NCBI RefSeq assembly: GCF_028693495.1
Contig: NZ_JAQUVG010000014.1
Coordinates: forward strand, 1-45,979
Source: Zoogloea sp.
Lineage (GTDB): Bacteria > Pseudomonadota > Gammaproteobacteria > Burkholderiales > Rhodocyclaceae
Length of the DNA: 45,979 bases
Direction: 5' to 3'
The translations under genes were made by a program, and so were the position numbers. Under the pieces are notes generated by a model, which saw nothing but the letters and a program-made list of their open reading frames with translations, ran no database searches and was not told the origin of the DNA. Below, piece by piece: positions 7,995 through 15,996 of the stretch. The stretch's first letter is position 1; every line of letters begins with the position of its first letter.

Positions 7995-9245
7995 TCAGTG
8001 TCCGTGGTAGAACAGGTAGCCGATCAGGATGGCGCCCACCAGGCCCACCAGGTCGGCAATCAGGCCGCAGGCCACGGCATAGCGGGTGCGGGTGATGTTC
8101 ACGCTGCCGAAATACACCGCCAGCACGTAGAAGGTGGTCTCCGTGGAGCCCTGGATGATGGCGGCCAGGCGCCCCTGGAAGGAGTCCACCCCATAGGTGG
8201 TCATGACATCCACCATCAGCCCGCGGGCGCCGCTGCCACTCAGGGTCTTCATGAGTCCGACAGGCAGGGCCGGCACGAAGTCGGCGTTGAGCCCCAGGGC
8301 GATCACGACGCTGCGGATCCCTTCGATCAGGTAGTCCATGCAACCACTGGTGCGAAAAAGGGAGATCGCGGCCAGCATGGCGATCAGGTAGGGAATGATC
8401 TGTACCGCCACGCCGAAGCCTTCCCGGGCGCCTTCCACGAAGCTCTCGTAGACATCCACGCCCCGCCAGGCGGCGACGGCGACGAACAGTACGATCAGGG
8501 ACACGATGATGCCGCTGCCCAGGAGACCGATCATCTCGGCCATCTGGGCGGGGGGCAGACCGCCGAGCCAGGCATGGAGCCCTCCCATCAGGGCGGCGAA
8601 TCCCCCCAGGAAACCCAGCACCGGCCAGCACAGGAGGTTGATCCGCTGCCAGGTGGCTACGGCCACCAGGCCCGCGCAGAAGGAGACGAAGGTGCCCAGC
8701 AGCGTGGGCAGGAAGATGTCCGCTGCATTGAAGCCCACGAGACCCTGCTGAAGGGCCAGGCTCTGGCGGATGGCGATCACCGAGGTGGGGATCAGGGTGA
8801 TCCCCGCCGTGTTCAGCACCAGGAACATGATCATCGGGTTGCTGGCAGTGTCCTTGCGGGGATTGATCTCCTGCAACTCGCCCATGGCCTTGAGCCCCAG
8901 GGGCGTGGCGGCGTTGTCCAGCCCCAGCAGGTTGGCGCTGAAATTCATCACGATGCTGCCGCTGGCCGGATGACCCGCCGGGATATCGGGAAAGACCCGG
9001 CGGAAGAACGGCGCCAGGGCTCGTCCGAAGAGCTGGATCAGCCCTCCCTTCTCCCCCACCTTCATGATTCCCAGCCATAAGCTCATGATGCCCACAAGAC
9101 CGATGGCGATGTCGAAGCCGGTCCGGGCCGTGTCGAAGAGGCCCGTGAGTACCCGAGTGAACAGGGTCAGGTCCCCCTGCAGGGTTTGCACCAGGGTGGC
9201 CACGAAGCCGATGAGAACGAACGAGATCCAGATCCGGTTGAGCAC
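7995..9245 (-). CDS. Fused SpmA/SpmB-like nucleoside-recognition (Gate) membrane protein
   Basis: A 416-aa integral membrane protein with about ten hydrophobic segments and two Gate/nucleoside-recognition repeats. The first is marked by ...NLLGLDNAATPLGLKAM, the second by GSGARGLMVDVM and IQGSTETTFYVLAVYFG. The halves correspond to SpmA and SpmB, the spore maturation proteins of Bacillus. Non-sporulating proteobacteria carry the fused form with unknown substrate and a presumed transport or envelope role. It is last in a minus-strand run after ribA and the YkuD-type gene (81-base gap), and that neighbour hints at peptidoglycan or envelope work (inference). The ATG at 9245 gives a full-length product. 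Confidence 0.85.
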   Translation of the reverse strand: MLNRIWISFVLIGFVATLVQTLQGDLTLFTRVLTGLFDTARTGFDIAIGLVGIMSLWLGIMKVGEKGGLIQLFGRALAPFFRRVFPDIPAGHPASGSIVMNFSANLLGLDNAATPLGLKAMGELQEINPRKDTASNPMIMFLVLNTAGITLIPTSVIAIRQSLALQQGLVGFNAADIFLPTLLGTFVSFCAGLVAVATWQRINLLCWPVLGFLGGFAALMGGLHAWLGGLPPAQMAEMIGLLGSGIIVSLIVLFVAVAAWRGVDVYESFVEGAREGFGVAVQIIPYLIAMLAAISLFRTSGCMDYLIEGIRSVVIALGLNADFVPALPVGLMKTLSGSGARGLMVDVMTTYGVDSFQGRLAAIIQGSTETTFYVLAVYFGSVNITRTRYAVACGLIADLVGLVGAILIGYLFYHGH

Positions 9246-9326
9246 GATGGCGGTGGGCGTGCCGCCGGAGCGGCCCTGCCGGGCAAGGGGAAAGGCCGGC
9301 AGTCTAGCGGTGGGGCGGGTGGCCTG

Positions 9327-10016
9327 TCATCGTTCCGGGAGGCTCCAGGGGCGCCGCAGGCGATGGAATTCCGTCCGGGGCAGCTGCACCAGCAGGGGAT
9401 GGGCGCGGCCGTCCAGCCACCGGGCCAGGGTTTCCATGGCCTCCAGTGCCATGGCCGTGCACCCTGCCGTGGGGATGCCGGCGGCTTCCCAGACATGCAG
9501 GAAAATGCAGGAGCCGGCACCGGGCTTGCGGGGTGCCGTGTTGTGGGCCACCACCGCACCGAGGGTGTAACGGGCGTCGGCGCGGCGCATCTCCTCGGCG
9601 GAGCACCAGTCGGGGGCAAGCCGGGTCTGGTCCACAAGGCAGTTGTAGTGGGTGGAGGCGGCGTCGTCCACGCACCGGAGTCCGGCGTGGGTGGCCAGGT
9701 AGGGCAGCCGGGCGGCCTGGGTCACGGGGCTGTCGGCGTCCTCCGTGCCGAACAGGGCCGTGAGGGTAAACACGCCCGCAGGGGCGCACTGGTCTCCTTC
9801 CCGCTTCGAGGATCCCCCCATGGGGGGGTGCAGGCCCCGCCCCCAGGCCATGCCCCGGTGGCCGAGGCTGACGGGGATGGCGGGCCCCTCCCGGATCCAG
9901 GGGCTGTCGTCCTCCCGCCGGAAGCGCTGGAGGGTGCCCGTGGGCGCAGCCCAGCTGTCGGACAGGCACAGCAGCAGCTGCCGGCAGGCGCTGGGCAGGC
10001 GGAAACCGTCGGGCAT
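9327..10016 (-). CDS. L,D-transpeptidase-like (YkuD) protein
   Basis: A 229-aa protein with the YkuD catalytic signature near the C-terminus: GSCIFLHVW followed by TAGCTAM (conserved His and nucleophilic Cys). Upstream lie the typical GLAWGRGLHP and KREGDQCAPAGVF blocks. YkuD enzymes make 3-3 cross-links or attach lipoproteins to peptidoglycan in the periplasm. The visible ATG start leaves no signal peptide (the protein begins MPDGFRLPSACRQ), and only 38 bases separate it from ribA, with a weak ribosome binding site. Either the signal was lost, an unusual start is used, or the enzyme acts on a cytoplasmic substrate. The open frame continues upstream inside ribA but reads as a shadow there. 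Confidence 0.7.
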   Translation of the reverse strand: MPDGFRLPSACRQLLLCLSDSWAAPTGTLQRFRREDDSPWIREGPAIPVSLGHRGMAWGRGLHPPMGGSSKREGDQCAPAGVFTLTALFGTEDADSPVTQAARLPYLATHAGLRCVDDAASTHYNCLVDQTRLAPDWCSAEEMRRADARYTLGAVVAHNTAPRKPGAGSCIFLHVWEAAGIPTAGCTAMALEAMETLARWLDGRAHPLLVQLPRTEFHRLRRPWSLPER

Positions 10017-10054
10017 GGAGGCGGAAGGCCTGCGCGGGGCCGCGCTGGCAGGGG

Positions 10055-10681
10055 TCAGCCGGAAAAGAGGTGGCCGAGCTTCTTGCGTTTGGTGGCCAGG
10101 TAGTGGTGGTTGGCCGGGTTGCGCCCCACCTGAAGACCGACCCGCTCGCTGACTTCGATGCCGATCTGGGTCAGGGCGTCCACCTTGCGGGGGTTGTTGG
10201 TCATCAGCTTGAGGTGGGTGATGCCGAGGCTCGCCAGGATCGGCTTGCAGATCTCGTAGCGCCGCAGGTCGGCGGGAAAGCCCAGCAGGTTGTTGGCTTC
10301 CACGGTGTCGGCGCCGCCGTCCTGCAGGCGGTAGGCGCGGATCTTGTTGGCCAGGCCGATGCCGCGTCCTTCCTGACGCAGGTACAGCAGTACGCCGCGT
10401 CCTTCCCGGGCGATCCGTCTGAGGGCCTCCTCCAACTGGGCGCCGCAGTCGCAGCGCTGGCTGAACAGGGCGTCGCCGGTCAGGCATTCGGAGTGGACCC
10501 GGCCGAGCACGGGGGCGCCGTCGTCGATGGTGCCCAGGGTCAGGGCCAGGTGTTCCTTGCCGCTGGCTTCGTCCACAAAGCCGTGAAGCATGAAGGTAGC
10601 CCAGGGGGTTGGCAGCTCACAGGCGCCGATGGGCGTCAGGGGGGGGGGGCCAGCGTCCGTCTGTACCTGCTGGTGTTCCAT
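10055..10681 (-). CDS. ribA: GTP cyclohydrolase II
   Basis: A 208-aa enzyme catalysing the first step of riboflavin synthesis: GTP to 2,5-diamino-6-ribosylamino-4-pyrimidinone 5'-phosphate, formate and pyrophosphate. The zinc ligands C66, C77 and C79 appear in [18 protein letters not shown] with the same spacing as in E. coli Rib[10 protein letters not shown] (102-110) and LMTNNPRK are the other hallmark motifs. It is stand-alone, without a fused RibB domain. It heads a minus-strand run with the YkuD-type and SpmAB-like genes. No FMN riboswitch signature was found upstream. Confidence 0.95.
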   Translation of the reverse strand: MEHQQVQTDAGPPPLTPIGACELPTPWATFMLHGFVDEASGKEHLALTLGTIDDGAPVLGRVHSECLTGDALFSQRCDCGAQLEEALRRIAREGRGVLLYLRQEGRGIGLANKIRAYRLQDGGADTVEANNLLGFPADLRRYEICKPILASLGITHLKLMTNNPRKVDALTQIGIEVSERVGLQVGRNPANHHYLATKRKKLGHLFSG

Positions 10682-10859
10682 GAATGATCTTTCTCGATGA
10701 ATGAAGCGGAAACCCCGAATCTAGGGCTAAGCGGTGGTTTTGGGAATAGTCTTTTGGGAGGGGGGACCCGGCGGCTTGGGCGAAAACGCCCCGCGGGAGG
10801 CATGCCGGCTGCCAATGTAGCGGCTCTTGCGCGGCAGAAAAAGGGGATTTGCGGAAAAT

Positions 10860-10903
10860 CTCTGTTGCAGAGGATACAACAGAGGGCGGGGTCTGCCCCG
10901 CCC
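10860..10903 (-). terminator. Tandem hairpins ending the PEP-CTERM gene
   Basis: Read on the minus strand, GGGCGGGG-CAGA-CCCCGCCC (10903-10884) is followed at once by CTCTGTTG, a 9-base loop and CAACAGAG (10884-10860), then ATTTTCC. Both stems are perfect 8-bp. The position 40 bases past the PEP-CTERM stop fits a terminator, though the U-run is short. Confidence 0.55.
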
Positions 10904-10943
10904 GCAGGGGCCCGGTGCGGGAATCCGCCCGGGCCTGGGCCGG

Positions 10944-13022
10944 TCAGCGCCGCTGGCGGCGGCGGGTAATCAACCCGAGCAGACCGAGACCCGTCAGCAT
11001 CAGGGCGTGGGAGGCAGGTTCGGAAACCGTGGCAGCGGCGATCCGGGTGTACTGACCGTCGAACCAGTAGCGGGCCCCGCCCCCGTTGATGGTGGTATCG
11101 CCGATCAGGTTCAGGAAATCGGCATTCGATGAGAGATCCCCCAGGAAGCGCAGGGCGTCGGCGGTGGTGTCATCCTGGCGCAAGGTCAGGGTGTGGATGC
11201 CGTCGATGGTCCCCAGGCCCAGGAAGCCCAGGGACGACTCTCCCAGATCCACGAGGGTGTCTCCGCTGAGGGAGAGACGGGCAAAGCGCTGGGCGACGCC
11301 ATTGCCTCCGTTCCGGAGGGACAGCATGCCGCCCGCCAGGATCAGCTCGCCGTCGGCGGAGAGGCGGTGGGCCCCGTCCAGGATCAGGTGGCCGCCGTCG
11401 ATGTGGGTGCTGCCGGCGTAGTCGCTCTGCCCGGACAGGGTGACTTCGCCACCCTGGATGTTCACCTGCGCGAAGTTGGAGATCCGGCTGGCGTAGTGGG
11501 CGGCCATACCGGCCCCGCTGGCGATGGTCAGGGTGTTCCGGCCGCCGATGCCTCCGTCGATGGCGCCGATGACGGTGCCGCCGGTGAGGTAGAGGGCGTT
11601 GTTGCCGGCGCCCAGGTCGATGGCCTTGCCGCTGCTGCTGCCGTCGATGGTGCCGGCGTTGATCAGGGTGTCGTCGTTGGCCCCGGTGCGGATGGCGGCG
11701 TAGGTGGCGCCGCCGCCGACGATGGTGCCCCCGGCGTTGTTGCTGAGGGTGACGGTGAAGCCGTTGGCGGCCCCGCCCACGTAGATGGCCGAGTCGTTCT
11801 GGCCGCGGATCGTGCCGCCTGCCTGGTTGACGATGCTGCTGTGGGCGTAGATCCCTTCCCGGATGCCGGCCAGGGGGCCGCTGGCGATGTCGTTCCCCAC
11901 CAGGGAGATGCCCCGCCCCAGGGCATTGGCGTTGCCTGCGGCCACCAGGCCTTCGATGGTGCCCGCGTTGAGGATCGTGCCGCCGCCGGCAGAGATGCCC
12001 TCGCTGTAGGCGGGGCCGCTGGCGGGGTTCGCCACGGCGTTCTGGGAGCGGATGATCCCGGTGTTGGTGATCTGCACGAGGCCGTCCACATCGACCCCGT
12101 CGCCGTCTCCGGTGATGCCGTTACCGCTGATCAGGCCGGCGTTGGTCAGGGTGATCTGCTGCAGGGCGTTGAAGCCGTCCAGATTGATGCCGGAGCCGTC
12201 GTTGCCGCGGATCACGCCGCCGGCCAGGTTGGTGATGGTCTGGGTGAACGCTGCCGTGGCCGTGGCGGCGCCTCCGGTCACGCCGCTGCGGGCGCCTTCC
12301 ACGAGACCACTGTTGGTGATCCAGATACCGCTGTTCTGCTGGGCGTCAATGCCGTCGCTGCTGCCACCCGTCGCTCCCAGGGATTGAATGGTGCCTGCGT
12401 TGTGGACCACTCCATTGACGCCGGGGCGTACCGCATCGGCATGGCTGGCCTGGATCAGGGCGCCGGCGTGGTTGGTGACGATGTTGCTCCCGGAGGCGAT
12501 GGCGTTGAAATCCACCACTTGGGCTCCCCCCGCCGAGAGGTTGTGGGAAATCATCCGGCCGTAGTTGTCCAGGGTGACGCTGGCCTGGGCCTTGTTCATC
12601 TGGATCACGTCGGCGTCCTGGGCCTGGAGGGTTGCCGTGCTGTTGGTTAGGCTACCGTTGGTGATCATCAGCCCGGACACGCCGGTGTTGTCGCGGATGA
12701 CCCGACCGCTGCCGGTCTGGGAGAGGTTGCCCTGGTTGTTCAGGGTGGCATTGTTGCCGGTGATGGTGAGCGCCACAGTGGTTCCGCCGACCTGCAACTG
12801 GCCGGTGGCGGTGATCGTGCCGGTCTGCCCGGCGGCCAGGGTCTGGGGGGTGCCGGACAGGTCGGTGATGGTGAAGCTGGCGGCCTGGACCGGCTGCAGG
12901 ACCAGCCCGCCCAGGCCAGCCAGAAGCAGCGCGGTGGTCAGCCGGCGGGGCTGGAGACGCGGGACGGCAGTGGGAGGAAGGCGGTGGAGGTCCTGGGGAG
13001 CGGATGCATTCGGGGTGGGCAT
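10944..13022 (-). CDS. PEP-CTERM surface protein with autotransporter-like beta-helix repeats
   Basis: A 692-aa exported protein. A signal peptide ends near residue 48 (ALLLAGLGGLVLQPVQAA). The body is built of short repeats with N-x-G-T-I and L-N-A-G-x-I patterns (e.g. ITNTGIIR, VHNAGTIQS, NAGTIDGSS) expected to wind into a beta-helix, then an autotransporter-associated strand-like segment (about 560-650). The last 25 residues are a PEP-CTERM sorting signal: EPAS, a hydrophobic helix and RRRQRR. Such proteins are sorted by an exosortase and usually released to the exopolysaccharide matrix; no exosortase gene is in this window. The ATG at 13022 is chosen because GGAAAG lies 9 bases before it and the signal peptide begins there. 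The repeats and high GC create a long antisense open frame that is not a gene. Confidence 0.85.
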   Translation of the reverse strand: MPTPNASAPQDLHRLPPTAVPRLQPRRLTTALLLAGLGGLVLQPVQAASFTITDLSGTPQTLAAGQTGTITATGQLQVGGTTVALTITGNNATLNNQGNLSQTGSGRVIRDNTGVSGLMITNGSLTNSTATLQAQDADVIQMNKAQASVTLDNYGRMISHNLSAGGAQVVDFNAIASGSNIVTNHAGALIQASHADAVRPGVNGVVHNAGTIQSLGATGGSSDGIDAQQNSGIWITNSGLVEGARSGVTGGAATATAAFTQTITNLAGGVIRGNDGSGINLDGFNALQQITLTNAGLISGNGITGDGDGVDVDGLVQITNTGIIRSQNAVANPASGPAYSEGISAGGGTILNAGTIEGLVAAGNANALGRGISLVGNDIASGPLAGIREGIYAHSSIVNQAGGTIRGQNDSAIYVGGAANGFTVTLSNNAGGTIVGGGATYAAIRTGANDDTLINAGTIDGSSSGKAIDLGAGNNALYLTGGTVIGAIDGGIGGRNTLTIASGAGMAAHYASRISNFAQVNIQGGEVTLSGQSDYAGSTHIDGGHLILDGAHRLSADGELILAGGMLSLRNGGNGVAQRFARLSLSGDTLVDLGESSLGFLGLGTIDGIHTLTLRQDDTTADALRFLGDLSSNADFLNLIGDTTINGGGARYWFDGQYTRIAAATVSEPASHALMLTGLGLLGLITRRRQRR

Positions 13023-13244
13023 GGCGGGTCTTTCCGGGGCGATCGCTGGCGCGCTGTCAAAGGCGCTGTGCCCATGGGGCAATGGACATGGGGGATGGAA
13101 GTGAAGTGCTGACCGATGAAAATAACGTGCGAGTATTACAGGCCCATTAAGCGTTTTCCGCCGATGACGGCGGCCCGGATACGGTCGTGATCGGATGGGC
13201 AAACCTGATAGGCTTTAAAAAAGAACCTACTTCCGGAGAGTCCC

Positions 13245-13634
13245 ATGTCCCGTGTCACTGCCTGGGTGACGGCAGGTGCCGCGCTGCTGATGGCAGCTGC
13301 GTTGCTCCTGCTGGCCCGTCAGGTCCATTCCCACCAGCAGCGCCTCGAGTTGCCCACGCCCTATCAGGCCGTGGCCCTGGCCAACGGCCAGGTGTTCTTC
13401 GGCCGGCTCGATGCGGACCAGGGCGATTTCCTGGTGCTGCGGGACAGCTTCTACATCCAGTCCCGCCAGAACCCGGAGAGCCGGGAGGTGGCCAACGTGC
13501 TGGTCAAGCGCGGGGGCGAGGCCCATGGGCCGGACCGGATGCTGATCAACCGTCACCACATCCTGCTGCTGGAGCCGGTGGCTGAGGATTCGCGGATCGG
13601 CAAGTTGATCGCCGAGCAGCAGGTGTCGCGCTGA
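13245..13634 (+). CDS. Small membrane-anchored protein, partner of the LRR kinase
   Basis: A 129-aa protein with one N-terminal membrane helix (about 8-28) and a soluble domain, probably periplasmic, containing AVALANGQVFFGRLDADQGDF and VKRGGEAHGPDRMLI. The function is not recognised; similar conserved hypotheticals exist in betaproteobacteria, as far as I recall. A CGGAG precedes the ATG by 6 bases. Its stop lies one base before the GTG of the kinase gene, so the two are very probably co-translated, and the protein may anchor or feed a signal to the kinase (inference). Confidence 0.7.
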   Translation: MSRVTAWVTAGAALLMAAALLLLARQVHSHQQRLELPTPYQAVALANGQVFFGRLDADQGDFLVLRDSFYIQSRQNPESREVANVLVKRGGEAHGPDRMLINRHHILLLEPVAEDSRIGKLIAEQQVSR

Positions 13635-13635
13635 C

Positions 13636-14967
13636 GTGCAGACCCTCGAGCAGCTGCGCGCCGGGGCGCTGACGGGCACGCGCCACCTCAAGCTGGGCGG
13701 GGGCCTGAAGACCTTTCCGGAGGAAATCTTCACGCTGGCCGACACCCTGGAGGTTCTCGACCTGTCGGGCAACGCCCTGACCGAGCTGCCCGAACGCCTG
13801 CCGGAACTCCGGCGTCTGCGGGTGCTGTTCTGTTCGGGCAATCCCTTCCAGGTGCTGCCGGCGGTGGTCGGGGCCTGCGAAGAGCTGACCATGGTGGGCT
13901 TCAAATCCTGCTATATCGAGCGGGTGCCCCCTGCGGCCCTGCCGCCCCGGCTGCGCTGGTTGATCCTGACGGACAATCGCCTCGAGGCCTTGCCCCCGGA
14001 GATCGGTCACTGCGAGGCGCTTCAGAAGCTGATGCTGGCGGGCAACCGGCTGCGTGCCTTGCCTGAGTCCCTGGCTGCCTGCCGTCGGCTGGAGCTCCTG
14101 CGCATCGCCGCCAACCGGCTGACCGCCCTGCCCGGCTGGCTGACCCGCATGCCCCGGCTGGCCTGGGTGGCCCTGGGGGGAAACCCGTTCTGCGCGGACG
14201 AGGAAAGGACGATCGACGGCGGGATCTCCTGGACCGAGCTCCGTACCGGGAAACGCCTGGGTGAAGGGGCGTCCGGGGTGATCCACGAGGCTCTTCACGG
14301 AACAGGGGATGGGCCGTTCCGGGCCGTCGCGGTCAAGGTCTTCAAGGGGGCGGTGACCAGCGACGGCCTGCCGGCTTCCGAGATGGCAGCCTGCCTGAGG
14401 GCCGGCACCCATGCCCACCTGATTCCCGTGCTGGGGCCGCTCCTGGATCACCCGGAGCAGGCCCGGGGCCTGGTGATGGCGCGCATCGACTCCCGCTTCC
14501 AGAGCCTGGCGGGCCCCCCCAGCCTGGCCTCGTGCACCCGGGACGTTTATCCCGAACGCATCCGTTTCAGCCTGCGGTCGGTGCTCGCCCTGGCGGGTCG
14601 CGTGGCGTCGGTGGTGGCACACCTGCACCGGCGCGGCGTCCTGCATGGGGATCTTTATGCTCATAACATCCTCCACGATGGGGAGGGCGGCTGCCTGCTG
14701 GGGGATTTCGGCGCGGCGTCCTGCCTGCCCGGTCAGGGGGACCGGGCAGGGCTGGAGCGTATCGAAGTGCGGGCCTTTGGTTGCCTGCTGGAGGAGTTGC
14801 TGGCCCGTTGCCAGGCTGGATCGCCGGAAGAGGCAGTGGTCCTGACCAGGCTGCGGGCCCTGGAGGCTGCCTGCCTGGATGAGGACGTGGCGGCACGACC
14901 GGGATTCCAAGCCATCCAGGCCCGTTTGGTGGCCCTCGGCGCGCATTTTTTCCCGCTGCCGGTCTGA
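13636..14967 (+). CDS. Leucine-rich-repeat serine/threonine protein kinase
   Basis: A 443-aa eukaryotic-like fusion. Residues 1-185 hold six or so LRRs of the LxxLxLxxNxLxxLP type. The kinase domain spans about 200-440, with glycine loop GEGASG (209-214), the VAVK lysine K234, a catalytic loop HGDLYAHN (D339, N344) in which HGD replaces HRD, and DFG (357-359). All core catalytic residues are present, so it is probably active. It has no membrane segment and is likely cytoplasmic. The GTG start at 13636 follows the upstream stop by one base, and the ATG alternatives lie inside the domain. LRR kinases are rare in bacteria; partners and substrates are unknown. Confidence 0.85.
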   Translation: MQTLEQLRAGALTGTRHLKLGGGLKTFPEEIFTLADTLEVLDLSGNALTELPERLPELRRLRVLFCSGNPFQVLPAVVGACEELTMVGFKSCYIERVPPAALPPRLRWLILTDNRLEALPPEIGHCEALQKLMLAGNRLRALPESLAACRRLELLRIAANRLTALPGWLTRMPRLAWVALGGNPFCADEERTIDGGISWTELRTGKRLGEGASGVIHEALHGTGDGPFRAVAVKVFKGAVTSDGLPASEMAACLRAGTHAHLIPVLGPLLDHPEQARGLVMARIDSRFQSLAGPPSLASCTRDVYPERIRFSLRSVLALAGRVASVVAHLHRRGVLHGDLYAHNILHDGEGGCLLGDFGAASCLPGQGDRAGLERIEVRAFGCLLEELLARCQAGSPEEAVVLTRLRALEAACLDEDVAARPGFQAIQARLVALGAHFFPLPV

Positions 14968-14990
14968 GGGGAGCCGTGGAATAATAGGTA

Positions 14991-15018
14991 TTGACGCTTA
15001 CGTAAACGTCAATACAAT
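14991..15018 (+). promoter_or_regulatory. Sigma-70 promoter with embedded palindromic operator
   Basis: A -35 TTGACG (14991-14996) and a -10 TACAAT (15013-15018) are 16 bases apart. The spacer belongs to a near-perfect 22-bp palindrome (TTGACG ... ACGT core ... CGTCAA, 14991-15012, one mismatched pair). The arrangement fits a regulator that sits between the promoter boxes, as MerR-family activators do. From memory it resembles LiuR-type MerR operators; the regulator is not in this window. Confidence 0.6.
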
Positions 15019-15052
15019 GGGTTCGGATACTCTCCACGAGAAAGCCTCATTC

Positions 15053-15868
15053 ATGACAGAGCTCACCACTGCAGCCATCGACACCCGGGATGCCTGGGTG
15101 GAGCACCCGGAAGGGCCCCTCTTCGCCCGCATCTGGACCCCCGCTGCGGCGGGGCCAGAGGGACCACCGCAGGCCCCGATTCTGCTTTTCCATGACTCCC
15201 TGGGCTGCGTGGAATTGTGGCGGAATTTCCCGGAGGTGCTGAGCCGGGCGACGGGTCGCCAGGTGATTGCTTACGACCGGCTGGGGTTTGGCCGATCGGC
15301 TCCCCGCCAGGACACCCTGGCCATGGATTTCATCGCCCAGGAGGCCCGGAGCGTGGTCCCCGTACTGCGGGCCCGGCTGGGCTTCGAGCGCTTCGTCGCC
15401 TTGGGCCACAGCGTCGGCGGGGGCATGGCCGTGTATTGTGCCGCGGCCTTCCCCGAAGCCTGTGAGGCGCTGGTGACCATCGCCGCCCAGGCCTTCCCGG
15501 AGGATCGCACCCTTGACGGCATCCTGGTGGCCAAGGCCCAGTTCACCGACCCGCTTCAGGTGGAGCGTCTCGGACGCTATCACGGGGACAAGGCCCGCTG
15601 GGTGCTGGATGCCTGGATCGAGACCTGGACCCATCCGGAGTTCGCTTCCTGGTCCCTGGCGGAAACCCTGCCCCAGGTGGTCTGCCCGGTCCTGGCCATC
15701 CACGGCGCCCAGGACGAGTATGGTTCGGCCCGTCATCCGGAAATGATCGGAGCCCTCAGCAGTGGCCCGGCCCGCGTGGAGATCATGCCCGATACTTTCC
15801 ATGTGCCCCATCGGGAAAAGCCTGAGGTGGTGGTGGCTCTGGTGGCCGGGTTCCTGGCGCCGGCCTGA
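15053..15868 (+). CDS. Alpha/beta-fold hydrolase
   Basis: A 271-aa alpha/beta hydrolase. The nucleophile elbow GHSVGG places Ser at 120, with D221 (HGAQDEYG) as the acid and H250 or H253 as the base. The oxyanion region is LLFHDSLGC. The substrate is not predictable; the family includes esterases, C-C hydrolases and haloperoxidases. The ATG at 15017 overlaps the -10 box and so is rejected; the ATG at 15053 starts a normal product downstream of the expected transcript start near 15025. The promoter carries an operator, so expression is probably controlled by a regulator elsewhere. Confidence 0.85.
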   Translation: MTELTTAAIDTRDAWVEHPEGPLFARIWTPAAAGPEGPPQAPILLFHDSLGCVELWRNFPEVLSRATGRQVIAYDRLGFGRSAPRQDTLAMDFIAQEARSVVPVLRARLGFERFVALGHSVGGGMAVYCAAAFPEACEALVTIAAQAFPEDRTLDGILVAKAQFTDPLQVERLGRYHGDKARWVLDAWIETWTHPEFASWSLAETLPQVVCPVLAIHGAQDEYGSARHPEMIGALSSGPARVEIMPDTFHVPHREKPEVVVALVAGFLAPA

Positions 15869-15934
15869 GCCACCCTCATCCTGTCGGGCGGATCCGCTGG
15901 GCACCTGTCCAGCATCGGTATTACCATGGGGAGG

Positions 15935-15958
15935 CCGGTACGCAGCCCGTACCGGTTT
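15935..15958 (+). terminator. Possible terminator or leader hairpin between hydrolase and SulP gene
   Basis: CCGGTACG, a 5-base loop and CGTACCGG form a perfect 8-bp stem followed by TTT. The U-run is short. It could end the hydrolase transcript or lie in the leader of the SulP gene 40 bases on. Confidence 0.4.
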
Positions 15959-15996
15959 CACCGGGTTCGTGATCCGCTTACAGATGGGCAAGACGT

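Noticed and set aside
10682-10943. FMN riboswitch before ribA
   Set aside because: Conserved riboswitch blocks were not found; the region holds only the terminator-like hairpins of the PEP-CTERM gene.
11193-12650. Plus-strand 485-aa frame antisense to the PEP-CTERM gene
   Set aside because: Repetitive Gly/Ala/Val/Asp shadow of the beta-helix repeats; no ribosome binding site.
15017-15052. Upstream ATG for the hydrolase at 15017
   Set aside because: It overlaps the -10 box of the promoter, so it would not be in the transcript.
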